DNA of 64,000 nt from Tundrisphaera lichenicola (GTDB lineage Bacteria; Planctomycetota; Planctomycetia; Isosphaerales; Isosphaeraceae). Shown one piece after another: positions 22,899 to 32,041 of the stretch; the stretch's first letter is position 1, and each line of letters begins with the position of its first letter. The position numbers and the translations under genes are program-made. Under the pieces are notes generated by a model that had not been told where the DNA came from, made no database searches, and saw only the letters and a list, made by a program, of their open reading frames with translations. The stretch covers positions 6,634,001 to 6,698,000 of the forward strand of contig NZ_CP195106.1 in assembly GCF_051175385.1 (NCBI RefSeq), given 5' to 3'.

Positions 22899-23285
22899 TC
22901 AATAGTGCCATTCGGTTATTGAGTGGCCGTGGTCGACGCGGCGGTCGATGTGGATGAAAGAGGCGCCGTGCCCAATGCTCCAGCCCATCTCTCGTGCGAG
23001 CTTGAGGAACTTCGCCCGCTTGGCATCCGGCCACATGAGCGTCGAGATGTCTGCCGCGCACGCCCCGGTCAGGCCGGTCACAAGCTGGGCGTTGATGAGG
23101 TGGAAGCTCTTGTGCGCGCCGCCGATGGCCGCGTTGTGCCTGACGCACCTGCAGCAGCTATTTACCACCATCGGGTTGCCGAGGGCTTCGCGCAGCTCGT
23201 TCAGCTTATCGAGGAAGCCTTCCATCAGGAGGCATTGCTTGCAGCAAGGGCATTCCAGCTCGACGGGGAGGAAATAGTTTTTCAC
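22899..23285 (-). CDS. Peptidase M15-type endolysin (D-Ala-D-Ala/L-Ala-D-Glu peptidase)
   Basis: 128 residues from a GTG overlapping the preceding stop. Zinc-binding residues of the M15 family are visible: His in AHKSFHL with Asp in ACAADI, and the His-x-Asp motif FIHIDRR. The protein is single-domain, cuts peptide bonds in peptidoglycan and should act as the phage lysin. The neighbours (holin-like and spanin-like genes) agree. No signal peptide is present, so release would depend on a holin. Confidence 0.85.
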   Translation of the reverse strand: MKNYFLPVELECPCCKQCLLMEGFLDKLNELREALGNPMVVNSCCRCVRHNAAIGGAHKSFHLINAQLVTGLTGACAADISTLMWPDAKRAKFLKLAREMGWSIGHGASFIHIDRRVDHGHSITEWHY

Positions 23286-23608
23286 CGCTTATCCGCTTTC
23301 CGGTCGAGCTTCTGGTCGAGGTTCATGAACCAGCTGTTCATGTCGTCGCGCAGCTTGCCAATGCCCTGCTGCTGGGCCTCCACCAGCTTGTCGAATTTCT
23401 GCTCGGTAGCCTTCTCGCGTTCCTTCGCGGCGGCCTTCACCTCGACGATCTCCGTCTTGCGGTCCTTGTTCTCGTCCTTGAGGGTGGAGATGTCAGCTTG
23501 GACGCCGTACCATGCCCCGATGGAGCAGAAGATGATCGTGGCGGCGGTGATGAGGTGCCCGGCGTGAATGGTGGGGTCGAAAGAAAGCCATCTAGGATTG
23601 TTTGCCAT
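23282..23608 (-). CDS. Membrane-anchored coiled-coil protein, candidate i-spanin or holin
   Basis: 108 residues from the ATG at 23608. A single membrane helix (HLITAATIIFCSIGAWYGV, residues ~18-36) is followed by a long, highly charged coiled coil (KDENKDRKTEIVEVKAAAKE...). This N-in, coiled-coil-out topology is that of i-spanins and of XhlA-like proteins. It directly precedes the endolysin, with overlapping codons. Confidence 0.65.
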   Translation of the reverse strand: MANNPRWLSFDPTIHAGHLITAATIIFCSIGAWYGVQADISTLKDENKDRKTEIVEVKAAAKEREKATEQKFDKLVEAQQQGIGKLRDDMNSWFMNLDQKLDRKADKR

Positions 23609-23698
23609 ATCGCCCCAACAAATAACTGGTTTCAAATGTAGTATAAAGTAAGCATAAATACAACAACAGAATGGCTTCTTCTTGTGCGGGGAGCTTCA

Positions 23699-24673
23699 CT
23701 ACGCCTTCGCTATGCCGTAGATTTTGGCGGTGCCGGTGATGGTTCCGCTGCTGAACTTGAAGCGCACGGCGTTAATGGAAGTGGTTGCGCCTCGGTTGCC
23801 CAGCCCGTCGTATCTCGTGAGAATCGCCCCATCGATTGCTTCAAGGTCGGATCTTATCAGCTTGCTCAGGGTCGTGTTGTTGACGGACTTGAGCTTGATT
23901 TCGCCGTTCAGGTTGGTGACGGTACCACCCGACGTGAGCTGGATCTTCGAGTCGCTGGTGCTTCGGTTTGTCACCAGTGACGTCCCGCCGATCTGCTCGT
24001 AAACCCAAGCGTAATTGCCCGCGCTGGCGTCGAAGTTCGCCCCGTTGTCCGTGCTGGTGAGCAGCTGAAGGTTCGTACTTCCCGATCCCGCCGCGATGTC
24101 GTCCAGGACAATCAGGTAATCGTCGTAGGTCGAGGACATCTTGCTCGTGATGTCGAGCGTTGATGCGGCGGCGGCGGTGACCGTGCCGAGATAGACGAGC
24201 GCCCCCGAGGTGTAGGGGCCTTCGCTCAGGCCTTTGATCTGGAACTGCGTGCCGTCGTAGAAGACGTCGTAGGTGCCGCCGGAGATGATGTCGTTGGCGA
24301 CGAGCGCGGCGAGCGCCCCGTTGTTCATCTTCTTGACGTTCTTGGTGCCGAGCCCGTCTACGTTCACGGTGACGGCCGTCGTGTTCGCCGCCCCTGCCTT
24401 GAAGGTGAACCGCTGGCCCGAGACGTAGGCTGTGATTGCTGGCGAGTTCGTTATCGTAATCGCGTCACCGGTGCCGCCGACCGTTCCGTTGGTGAAGGTC
24501 TGGTTCTGGACGTCCTTCGCTGAAGGAATCTTGGTGCCGCCCGCCGTGGTCCCGTCGCCCACGACAAGCCGCTTATTCGTCTTGTCGTAGCCGAGCTCGC
24601 CCTCAGCCGGAGTCGCGGCGTTAAGGTTCGTCGCGGTGTCACGGCGGATCTGTGTCTGTGTCGCTGTCGTCAT
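23699..24673 (-). CDS. Phage tail fibre protein
   Basis: 324 residues from MTTATQTQIRR. The N-terminus has the GELGYDKTNKRLVVGDGTT repeat common at the start of phage fibre and hyaluronidase-type proteins, followed by beta-rich Thr/Asn/Ser sequence. It overlaps the tail-tip gene by four bases and ends the tail module. It probably contacts the host surface; no catalytic residues are recognisable. Confidence 0.75.
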   Translation of the reverse strand: MTTATQTQIRRDTATNLNAATPAEGELGYDKTNKRLVVGDGTTAGGTKIPSAKDVQNQTFTNGTVGGTGDAITITNSPAITAYVSGQRFTFKAGAANTTAVTVNVDGLGTKNVKKMNNGALAALVANDIISGGTYDVFYDGTQFQIKGLSEGPYTSGALVYLGTVTAAAASTLDITSKMSSTYDDYLIVLDDIAAGSGSTNLQLLTSTDNGANFDASAGNYAWVYEQIGGTSLVTNRSTSDSKIQLTSGGTVTNLNGEIKLKSVNNTTLSKLIRSDLEAIDGAILTRYDGLGNRGATTSINAVRFKFSSGTITGTAKIYGIAKA

Positions 24674-26937
24674 ACGAAATACATCCAATCATCAGTTGTT
24701 CCGACCAAATCGGTCCAGTTGCCATAGTTGTTCGTCGGCCCGACCAGGTCGGTCCAGTTGCCCCAGTCATTCGTCGTGACGACGCCGCCCGAGTAGCCGG
24801 CGACGGCCCCGGTAATGGTCACCCAGTCGGAGCGCGAGCCCAACGCGCTAACCGCCCGGATGCGGAGGTCGTAACTGACGTTGATCGAGCTGCTGAGAAC
24901 GTCGGCGGTCGTCTGGTCGCCGTTCACAAAGAACGACGGCCTCCAATCGGCGTCGGCGGAGAGCTTGTACTGGATTTCCACCGTGCCGCCGTTAATCACG
25001 AAGGCATCTTCGTGGACGTCCCAGGTCAGGACGAGGTTGTAGACGTCGACGCTGCCCGTAGCCGTGGTGATGCGCGAGTTATATGAGACGCCGATGGGTA
25101 CGGCGGGCTTCGCCAGCGGGTTCGGCAGATTGGTGTCGGGTGCCGCGTCGATGACGGTGGCATCGCCCGAAGCCCAGTCGTAGCTGGCGCTGCTCTCCTC
25201 CTGGAGCGTCAGCACGATGGGGCCGATGCCCGCGGTGCTGAACTTCTTGATGCGGAAGACCTTGTGGTCCCAGCCGAGGTTCGAGTCGGTATAGGTCACG
25301 GTGTCCCAGACGGCGCAGGAGATGGCGTTGTGGTTCAGCACGAGGTCGAGCTGGATCCCCTGGCGGGCCTGCTCAAGAACGACCTTGGCGATTCGCTGGG
25401 CGGCTTCCGGATGGTTCGTGAAGGGTAGCTGGATGTCCTTGAACATCTGCGTGCCGCCGTCGTCCGCGGTGTAGAGCTCGTTCACGACGGGCGGGAAATC
25501 GGTGGCGGCGTATTTCCGGCTCGGGTCGATGTACGTCCCCTGCACGGCATTGAAGAGCTGCTGCCTCGGTGTCCGCGTTCGGATCTTCACCGGCCCTGCG
25601 AGCATGTCGGTGGTGATGTCCAGCCCCGTCGAGTCGTAGGCCCCGGCGTGCCCTCGGAATTGGCCCTGGACGTAGGTGACCGCCCCCGCCATCGCGGCGA
25701 CGAGGGCGTTCAGGTTCTCGATCGGGGCGTTCGCGGTGTCGAGCACGCCGTTGCAGGTGTACCGGCTCTGGGAACCGCCCGTGGTGAGGGCAACCGACTC
25801 GTCGCAGGTGTTTGCGGCCGCGGAGAAATAGGTGTCGTTGATCTCGGAATCCGAGCAGTTGAATCCGTAGTCGCTGGCGAGGTAATCGCGGATGCAGAGC
25901 GCGGTGTTCTCGCTCCACGCCGTCGTGCCGTCCCTCGGGTCATAGACCTTCTTGCCCTTGACGATGGCGCTGATATTCGGGATTCCGTGGCCGAACACCT
26001 CCTGGTTGTACTGGAGGCGGACGTAGACGTAGGCGATGCCCTGCAGGCGGTGGGCGGTATCCCAGCCTGCCACCTCGGCGACCATATCGGCGTCGGCCTC
26101 CTGGCTCACGCTGCCAGTGTGCTTCTTGATGCGGGCGTAGCTGTTCTGAGTCGCTGAGAGCGTGTTGTTCACCGCCGTGCCGCCCGAGGCGGAGGCGTTC
26201 GGCCCGCCGTTAGAGTAGGTGAAGGTCGTCGAACTCGGCGTGGCGAGGATGATGAAGTCGCCGTTCATGGACAGGTCAGTGACCGTCGTGACTGTGACCT
26301 GGTCGCCCGCCGTGAACCCGTGTGCGCCGCTCGTTGTGACCGTGACCACCTCGTTCGTACGGATGGCGCTGTCGATGCTCTTCGTGGTGGCCGTAAGTCC
26401 TTCGGGGTAATAAGGGTACGGCAAATTCGTGGCGTAGCCGTCCGCGTTTAGCGTTACGGGCTTGTCGTTGAAGTAGATGGTCCCGATCTCCTCCACCTCG
26501 TGCCCGGCCAGGGCGATGATCATGTGGAGCATCAGGTTGGTGCCGGTCATCGGGCCGCCGTGCGGGGTCGGGCCGCTGTTGGTCGTGCCGATGTAGACGA
26601 TGGGGCCGGAGACCTTGGCCTGCCCGTAGATGACCTTGTGCGTCTCGACGGTCGAGGTGACCATCGCGGCGCGGGATGACGGGGCGTTCGTAGACAGGCT
26701 GGATCCCGGATGGCCGGGAGCGAATGCCCGGCTGCCGACGGCATTGATGGCGGTCGAGACGGCGAAGCCCGCAAGCCCCGCGGTGATCGCTCCGGCGGTC
26801 GCGGCGGAGATCCCAAGCGCGCCGATGGCTCCGGCCGCGGCTACGTCGCACGCGAAAAACGCGGTGAGCCCTACGCCGACTTCGGCGGCGGTGGCCGCTC
26901 CTGCGATGGCGGCGATGACGGGGATTGCTGGGGGCAT
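24670..26937 (-). CDS. Tail-tip attachment protein (TipJ / lambda gpJ-like)
   Basis: 755 residues. A hydrophobic Ala/Gly-rich N-terminus (like lambda gpI/J tail tip proteins) is followed by beta-rich domains, including an inserted Ig-like part (EVVTVTTSGAHGFTAGDQV), a TipJ-like core ending in IVLTLQEESSASYDW, and a fibronectin type III-like C-terminus. It forms the central tail tip that recognises the host. It follows the peptidase-like gene directly, in the canonical siphovirus order. Confidence 0.82.
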   Translation of the reverse strand: MPPAIPVIAAIAGAATAAEVGVGLTAFFACDVAAAGAIGALGISAATAGAITAGLAGFAVSTAINAVGSRAFAPGHPGSSLSTNAPSSRAAMVTSTVETHKVIYGQAKVSGPIVYIGTTNSGPTPHGGPMTGTNLMLHMIIALAGHEVEEIGTIYFNDKPVTLNADGYATNLPYPYYPEGLTATTKSIDSAIRTNEVVTVTTSGAHGFTAGDQVTVTTVTDLSMNGDFIILATPSSTTFTYSNGGPNASASGGTAVNNTLSATQNSYARIKKHTGSVSQEADADMVAEVAGWDTAHRLQGIAYVYVRLQYNQEVFGHGIPNISAIVKGKKVYDPRDGTTAWSENTALCIRDYLASDYGFNCSDSEINDTYFSAAANTCDESVALTTGGSQSRYTCNGVLDTANAPIENLNALVAAMAGAVTYVQGQFRGHAGAYDSTGLDITTDMLAGPVKIRTRTPRQQLFNAVQGTYIDPSRKYAATDFPPVVNELYTADDGGTQMFKDIQLPFTNHPEAAQRIAKVVLEQARQGIQLDLVLNHNAISCAVWDTVTYTDSNLGWDHKVFRIKKFSTAGIGPIVLTLQEESSASYDWASGDATVIDAAPDTNLPNPLAKPAVPIGVSYNSRITTATGSVDVYNLVLTWDVHEDAFVINGGTVEIQYKLSADADWRPSFFVNGDQTTADVLSSSINVSYDLRIRAVSALGSRSDWVTITGAVAGYSGGVVTTNDWGNWTDLVGPTNNYGNWTDLVGTTDDWMYFV

Positions 26938-27330
26938 CTAGACCTTCCAAGCCCGCAGGCATTTCGTGAATTCGAGGCGAGTCACCCCCTCCAGCGTCAG
27001 GAAATAGGCACGCGCGCCGTCGCAGATACCGAGCATTCCCGCCGGGTGCTGCACGATGTCCCCACGTTTGGCCCTGAGCACGGGAATCGCGTCGAGGTGC
27101 TCGTCGGCGAGGTCGGCCGGGCTTGCGAACCCGAGAGAATTCAGGACGGAGTTGGCTTCTTCCTCGGTGCCGTAGGTCCCGCGCCAATCCGCCGCCAGAT
27201 CGTTACCGGTGAGCTTGCGAACCCAGTTCGCGCACCAGAGGACGCAATCGTGAGCGCCCCACTCGAATTCGCAGCTGCGGCCTTCCACGATGTGTGCGGC
27301 GAGCAGCCCTTCCCAACCCTCCGGCCTCAT
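26938..27330 (-). CDS. DUF6950-type tail protein, NlpC/P60 position
   Basis: 130 residues with the signature HDCVLWCANWVRKLTG and DWRGTY characteristic of the DUF6950 family, which usually occupies the NlpC/P60 peptidase slot before the tail tip gene. The Cys of HDC and a downstream His (VQHPAG) could be a peptidase dyad. It overlaps its upstream neighbour by four bases. Confidence 0.75.
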   Translation of the reverse strand: MRPEGWEGLLAAHIVEGRSCEFEWGAHDCVLWCANWVRKLTGNDLAADWRGTYGTEEEANSVLNSLGFASPADLADEHLDAIPVLRAKRGDIVQHPAGMLGICDGARAYFLTLEGVTRLEFTKCLRAWKV

Positions 27331-27896
27331 GTCGCCGAACCCCAGATGATGGTCTTGTTCGACGTCTGCTCGATGTATTGCAGGCCCGTGTCGCCCGGGA
27401 AGCGAGACTGCTGGGTGGCGTTGTTGTACCTCCGGATGACGGGCTTATCCCACGCGGCGAACCGGTTGCCGACCGATAGGGTGATCCCAAAGGTCTTGTC
27501 CTGGCTGAAGTCGGCGGTGTCGATCAGCCCCTTGTAGAGGATCGCCGGGGTGTCCACGAGCACCCGGGTGGTCAGGTTCAGGTAGCCCAGATAGAGCGTG
27601 GCCAGCCTCCCCTGATACTGCTCATTGAACAGCACGCCCGCCAGATCCAGCGGTAGGCCCGAGAGGGAGAGGTTGATCTGCGAACTGGACAGGTCGCTCA
27701 CCTCGTCCGCCGTGCTGATATTCCCCAGCCTGCCTACGCCGGTGTAGGTGTCGCCTCCCCATACGATGGTGCCTAAGTCGCTATGCAGGTTTATGTTGGC
27801 GCTGTCGAATTCCATCTTGAAGAAGAGGACGGGGTGGATCTCCGGGGCTTGGGCCGCAGAGATCGTCGTGGAGGTTATGTCGCGGGAGCCGGTCAC
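27327..27896 (-). CDS. Phage minor tail protein
   Basis: 189 residues from a GTG (27896) that overlaps the preceding stop (GTGA). Beta-rich sequence with FKMEFDSANINLHSDLG and SVGNRFAAWDKPVIRRYN, a pattern found in distal-tail/minor tail proteins located between tape measure and tip genes. Position rather than a motif drives the call. Confidence 0.7.
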   Translation of the reverse strand: MTGSRDITSTTISAAQAPEIHPVLFFKMEFDSANINLHSDLGTIVWGGDTYTGVGRLGNISTADEVSDLSSSQINLSLSGLPLDLAGVLFNEQYQGRLATLYLGYLNLTTRVLVDTPAILYKGLIDTADFSQDKTFGITLSVGNRFAAWDKPVIRRYNNATQQSRFPGDTGLQYIEQTSNKTIIWGSAT

Positions 27897-28501
27897 GAGA
27901 ACACCTCGAACGCCGCAAACGTCTTCGGCTGGTAAACGCCTCTCTCGTTGCACTCCCACATGGCCTGCATGTCGTCGGCCAGGACCATCGTGCACGTCGC
28001 CTTCTGGACGGTGATCGCGGCGTTGTCCGCCGGGCTGTTCCGCAGTGCGGGTTTAAAATTCAGCGTGGTCTGGCCCGAGCCATTCGTGTTCGCGTCCTGT
28101 GTGAGCCTTTTCAGCTCGCCGTTCACCGAGAAATAGTCCCCGGCCTTCAGCCACCCGGTTACGTTCGCGGTGCAGCCGTCGATAACGAGGGAGCTGCCGG
28201 TCTGGGAGCCGCCATTGACCAGCGGCGTGCCCGTTCCCGCCCCACGCGGGGTCTTGCAATCCGGGTCGAAGGCGTTGAAGGTGTTCACACCACCTTCCAG
28301 TCTGTCGAGGAAGGCGATCCAGTAGGCCGCCTTGTCGCGGCGCATGGCCGGGAGTGAATAGGTCGCCACCCACCTCGCCCCGCCCAGGAGCATGCGCTGG
28401 GTGGATTTGGTGAGCGGGCTGGTGAAGGTCTGGGTGTTCGTCTCAAGGCCGAATCGGCAGTTCGTGAAGCCCGGCGAGGCTGGCATGTCGATGGCGGTCA
28501 T
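27893..28501 (-). CDS. Phage distal-tail-like minor tail protein
   Basis: 202 residues, beta-rich, with FGLETNTQTFTSPLTKSTQ and WIAFLDRLEGGVNTFNAFDPD, typical of proteins encoded right after the tape measure gene. It overlaps that gene by ATGA. Likely part of the distal tail ring; exact family not recognised. Confidence 0.68.
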   Translation of the reverse strand: MTAIDMPASPGFTNCRFGLETNTQTFTSPLTKSTQRMLLGGARWVATYSLPAMRRDKAAYWIAFLDRLEGGVNTFNAFDPDCKTPRGAGTGTPLVNGGSQTGSSLVIDGCTANVTGWLKAGDYFSVNGELKRLTQDANTNGSGQTTLNFKPALRNSPADNAAITVQKATCTMVLADDMQAMWECNERGVYQPKTFAAFEVFS

Positions 28502-30198
28502 GACCGTCTCCCGGCAATGCGGGACTCACCGCCGCCGTTCTGCATGGCGGCAAATACGCTCGCATGGGCCATCCCGGCAATCTGCGGCGCGGCATTCCTG
28601 ATGGCGGCGTTGACCGTCTCCGGAAGGCCCGGGGACATGTTGATCGTCTGCTGGACGACGACGGTGTTACCGCCGATCTTGCCGTTCGGGATGATGGTCC
28701 CGGCGGCGTTCGGCACGAAGATCTCCGGCCCGCGCTCGCCTACGATGGAGGGAACCCCGATCGGGGGAGCGCCGCCGTCAGCGAAGAAACCGCCGAAGAA
28801 GTTTTTCGCACCTCCGATGGCGTCGTCCAGAAGCCCTTTGCTCCCGCCCTTGCCGACGAGGGCATCCGCCAGCGGGCCCGCGACCTTCTGCTCGAAGGCC
28901 GCCTTGGCGATAGATTCGGCGAAGCCGAGCATGGCTTCGCTGGCTGAACCCGCCTTGAAGGCGATGTCGGTCAGGGTGGAGGAGAGCTTGTCGTGCAGCT
29001 CCTGCTGGAAGCGGGCGGCCTCCTGCATGGATTCAGCAAGGTCGTAGTTGGTGCGGGCCAGTTGCATGTTGGCCAGGATCAGGTCGTTCGCGTCTTTGAT
29101 TCCTGCCTTCGCGGCGAGGTCCATGGTCTTGTACATGGCCGCAAGGGCGGCTTGCTCGCGGGGGCTCTCGTGAAGAATCTTGTTCTGGCGTTCCAGGGAG
29201 AGGTTGTAGTCGTCGAGGGTCTTGCGTGCGTCGGCCAGCTTCTTCGCGGCTTCGGCTTTCTCTTTCAGGCCGAGCAGGTCGGCGTTTGAGCCCCGAGCGT
29301 CGGTAGATTTCTGAGCCGGGCCGAATTGCTCGTTACCTACGGAGACGAACTTCGCCGAGGTGACAAATCCGTTCTCTTGCGCCTTCTTGATGTAGGAGTC
29401 GGGCAACGGATTTTCGCCGGGCATTCCCGACTTCGCGTTGGTCGCGGGCTTGGCAGTTATCTCGCTGATCTTGTCGGTCACCTTCAGGATGGCGCCGAAG
29501 GCCTCCAGGAACGAGTTCTTAGCCTTGATCCCGGCGGCGGAGAGCGAATCACCGAAGGCGTCGATCCTCTTGAGCGTGTCGTCGCTCAGCCCATTTTTCA
29601 TTTTCTCCTGGGCCTCGACCGCCTTCCGCATGTCGCCCTCGTACTCTTTCAACAACGGAATGAGCGAGGCGAAGCCGCGGCCGAAGATGTTCATCCCGGC
29701 CTCGGTCTGCTTGTTCTGGTCGGTGATCTGCCCGATGGCGCTCGCGATGGCGTAGAACTGATCTTCCGGTGAGAGGGCGCGTAACCGCTTCACGGATAGA
29801 CCGAGGCCGTCGAAGGCTTTGATGGCCTCCTCGTTGCCCTTGGCCGCCTCGCCGAGCAGGTTATTCATTTTGTTGACCGCGGCGCCAAACTCATCGAGGT
29901 TCGAGCCGCTGGTGACAAGGGGGGCTTCCAGTGCCGACAGGGTGCTGGAGGCGAAGCCGATACGGTCCGCGAGATCGACTATGTGGCCCGCCGCGTCGAT
30001 GGCTCGCCTGCCGAACTCAACGAGGGCGACAGCAGAGATCGCGGGGGCCAGCTCGAGGATCTGCTGCTTCAGCTTCCCGAACGCTCCGCCCATCTCCCCG
30101 GCGCTCTGCTTGACGATGCCGTTCGCCTTCCGCATCTCACGTTCGAGCTGGGCGGCATCAGCCTTGATGCGGACGACGAGTTCCCCGATGTCCGTCAC
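28498..30198 (-). CDS. Tail tape measure protein
   Basis: 566 residues, helical and coiled-coil throughout, with a central hydrophobic part and the ending LPETVNAAIRNAAPQIAGM usual in tape measure proteins. Starts with a GTG overlapping the stop of the tail chaperone fusion. It sets tail length: at about 1.5 angstrom per residue the tail would be about 85 nm, a short siphovirus tail (estimate from the general rule). Confidence 0.85.
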   Translation of the reverse strand: MTDIGELVVRIKADAAQLEREMRKANGIVKQSAGEMGGAFGKLKQQILELAPAISAVALVEFGRRAIDAAGHIVDLADRIGFASSTLSALEAPLVTSGSNLDEFGAAVNKMNNLLGEAAKGNEEAIKAFDGLGLSVKRLRALSPEDQFYAIASAIGQITDQNKQTEAGMNIFGRGFASLIPLLKEYEGDMRKAVEAQEKMKNGLSDDTLKRIDAFGDSLSAAGIKAKNSFLEAFGAILKVTDKISEITAKPATNAKSGMPGENPLPDSYIKKAQENGFVTSAKFVSVGNEQFGPAQKSTDARGSNADLLGLKEKAEAAKKLADARKTLDDYNLSLERQNKILHESPREQAALAAMYKTMDLAAKAGIKDANDLILANMQLARTNYDLAESMQEAARFQQELHDKLSSTLTDIAFKAGSASEAMLGFAESIAKAAFEQKVAGPLADALVGKGGSKGLLDDAIGGAKNFFGGFFADGGAPPIGVPSIVGERGPEIFVPNAAGTIIPNGKIGGNTVVVQQTINMSPGLPETVNAAIRNAAPQIAGMAHASVFAAMQNGGGESRIAGRRS

Positions 30199-30808
30199 GC
30201 GCTACCTTCCCGCATCTGCATTTCCTTTTCTTCCATCATTCGATTGAGTTCCTCGATGTCGTCCTTCGTGAGCTTGTCCGAATTGCCGATCTTGACGCCC
30301 TTGCTCATGGCGTAGCCGTCGTAGGCATCCATCACGGTCCAGGTGTCTGCCCCCCAGAACTCGGAGGGCTGCATCCTCAGGACGCCGAGGCAGACTCGCC
30401 GGTACTGACTCCAGGGGAAGCGGCCGGAGCGGTCAGCTTCCCGATCATCTCCCCCATCTTTTTTGCCTTCTCTTCGCGCTTGCCGGGCGGCGCCAGGCAG
30501 ACGCTCAGGAACGAATAGAGATGGAGCCGGAGAGTCTCGTTCTCGTCGCCGGAAAGCCCGACTTCGCCCCAGAGCAACTCGCCCGCTTCTTTCGCGGTCA
30601 TCTTGTGGTCACAGGCCGTCAGCATGGTGGAGATGACCTTCGCCAGCTCGTGCGAGGGCATCCCGTTGACGATCTGGACCGCGAGCAGGCCGATGTTGGC
30701 CTTCAGGGCATACTCGACCGCCTCGATGAGCGCGAAGGTTCCAAGAAGCTCGTAGTCCTTACCCGCGAACGGGAGCGTGTAGCGAGGGCGGGCGGGTTCG
30801 AAGCTCAT
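30195..30808 (-). CDS. Tail assembly chaperone, -1 frameshift fusion form (gpGT-like)
   Basis: If the ribosome slips back one base at 30458-30464, the 143-residue chaperone is extended into a second frame, giving 204 residues that end at TGA 30195-30197. The added part contains YRRVCLGVLRMQPSEFWG, which resembles the small chaperone of gene-transfer-agent-like phages, and a charged tail DDIEELNRMMEEKEMQMR. No stop interrupts the shifted frame. The same G/G-T arrangement is universal in lambda-like tails. The tape measure start overlaps its stop. Confidence 0.75.
30377..30808 (-). CDS. Tail assembly chaperone, unshifted form (gpG-like)
   Basis: 143 residues from the ATG at 30808 (TAATG overlap with the previous gene): MSFEPARPRYTLPFAGKDYE, then helical ALIEAVEYALKANIG. 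It would bind the tape measure protein before tail-tube polymerisation. The stop is 84 bases past a dnaX-type slippery heptamer, so a share of ribosomes should make the longer form. Confidence 0.78.
   Translation of the reverse strand: MSFEPARPRYTLPFAGKDYELLGTFALIEAVEYALKANIGLLAVQIVNGMPSHELAKVISTMLTACDHKMTAKEAGELLWGEVGLSGDENETLRLHLYSFLSVCLAPPGKREEKAKKMGEMIGKLTAPAASPGVSTGESASAS
30458..30464 (-). promoter_or_regulatory. -1 ribosomal frameshift slippery site A AAA AAG
   Basis: On the minus strand the heptamer AAAAAAG is in the exact X XXY YYZ phase of the chaperone frame (…GCA AAA AAG ATG…), identical to the dnaX slippery sequence. Slipping leads into the open frame described for the fusion form. 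Confidence 0.75.
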
Positions 30809-31173
30809 TACTGGTACTTCGTCAGCTTGACCGCGGCCACAGTGAGGCCCGTCACGGCGCTGTAGCCGAGGCTGACCTTGCCGGTGGACAGATCGTTGAA
30901 CCGCTCCGTCGGGAACGGGCCAACGACGCATAAGCCGCCATTCGTGCCTGAGCCGGGAATGGTGACGGTGGTGTCCGGCGTCGCGATGGTGCCGAAGCCG
31001 GGCCTGGTCGTGTCGTTGGCGGCGATCGTCAGCGTGCGAGCGGACGCGTTGGCGTTGGTGAACAGCAGGAACGTCCTGCCGTCGTTGGTGAAGGTGTCGC
31101 CGGCGACGTCTGCCGAGGCGCTGGTGTGGTTGAGACCCGCGAAGGTCACGGTTTGGACGGATAAATCAGCCAT
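30808..31173 (-). CDS. Phage structural protein, unknown (tail region)
   Basis: 121 residues, Thr/Gly/Ala-rich and entirely beta-like (VTFAGLNHTSASADVAGD, TVTIPGSGTNGG). Located between the tail tube gene and the tail chaperones and coupled to the latter. It could decorate the tail tube or capsid. No motif is recognised. Confidence 0.6.
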   Translation of the reverse strand: MADLSVQTVTFAGLNHTSASADVAGDTFTNDGRTFLLFTNANASARTLTIAANDTTRPGFGTIATPDTTVTIPGSGTNGGLCVVGPFPTERFNDLSTGKVSLGYSAVTGLTVAAVKLTKYQ

Positions 31174-31183
31174 GGTCTACTCC

Positions 31184-31588
31184 TTATGCTGCGGTAAATG
31201 AGGGTTCGCCGGTCGATTCCAGCGTGTAGTTGTAGGTCTCGACGCCCTCCACATCGCCCGCGCGTTCGTAGCCGGTGATCTGGAAGTCACACACGATGAT
31301 GTCGCCGTTCGGGAACTCGAACGTGTACGTGTCGATGGAGTTGGAGAAGGCGCGGCTGCGGATCGATTCGTCCGTCGCCGAGTCCTTGAAGATGCCCTGG
31401 CAGGCGATGCTGAAGAATTTCAGGCTGCCGTCTTCGAGCAGCTCACGCCAACCGGCGGTGTCCTTCGTGCTGACGTCGATCACGCTGTTGTTCATCTTGA
31501 TGCTCGTGCTCTTCAGGCCGCCGATGAGCGTCTTGCCGCCGCCGGAACCTGAGTAGATGAGCATTAGTCGGCCTCGTTGTGCAGCCAT
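31184..31588 (-). CDS. Major tail (tube) protein
   Basis: 134 residues with TP901-1-like features: GGLKSTSIKMNNSVIDVSTKD near the start, GDIIVCDFQITGYE, and the ending YTLESTGEPSFTAA. It polymerises into the tail tube. Position after the tail terminator (DUF3168) and before the chaperones is canonical. Confidence 0.85.
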   Translation of the reverse strand: MAAQRGRLMLIYSGSGGGKTLIGGLKSTSIKMNNSVIDVSTKDTAGWRELLEDGSLKFFSIACQGIFKDSATDESIRSRAFSNSIDTYTFEFPNGDIIVCDFQITGYERAGDVEGVETYNYTLESTGEPSFTAA

Positions 31589-31609
31589 AGTAGTAACCCT
31601 CCTTGGTTG

Positions 31610-32041
31610 TTAAATTGATTCAATCAGCGCGCGGTAACGCGCGACGCCGTGGTAAAAGCGGTCGTTCGCCCCCTCCACGGTCGTGTCCTGGAACGTCTCC
31701 TCGAACTCGCTCCTGAGCTCGACGAGCGTGAAGTCGGTGACGGCGATGCTGGCTTCCTGCCGGTGCAGCGCGTCGTAAATGGCCGAGAGGATCGACTTGA
31801 CCGACTTGCGTCCGGCCTTCTCGAAGTCCCAGCAGTGGATCGTGAGCGTGCAGTCCCAGCCGTTCTCGGTCTTGGTGCCTTCGAAGGTCAGCGTGTCGTC
31901 GCCGATCACCACGTAAGGGGCGGTGGCTGCCTGCGGCACGAAATCGTAGACCTTGCCAGCCCCGATGAGGGCGGTGAGCGCGGAGAATCCCGTGAGCCGC
32001 GCGTAGATCGCGGCCTGGAGGGCATTGCTCGGGGTGCTCAT
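31610..32041 (-). CDS. Tail terminator, DUF3168 family
   Basis: 143 residues from the ATG at 32041, which overlaps the gp10-like stop. ALQAAIYARLTGFSALTALIG and APYVVIGDDT are the family signature. It caps the tail tube and joins it to the head. A longer reading from 32089 would overlap the previous gene for no reason. Confidence 0.85.
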   Translation of the reverse strand: MSTPSNALQAAIYARLTGFSALTALIGAGKVYDFVPQAATAPYVVIGDDTLTFEGTKTENGWDCTLTIHCWDFEKAGRKSVKSILSAIYDALHRQEASIAVTDFTLVELRSEFEETFQDTTVEGANDRFYHGVARYRALIESI

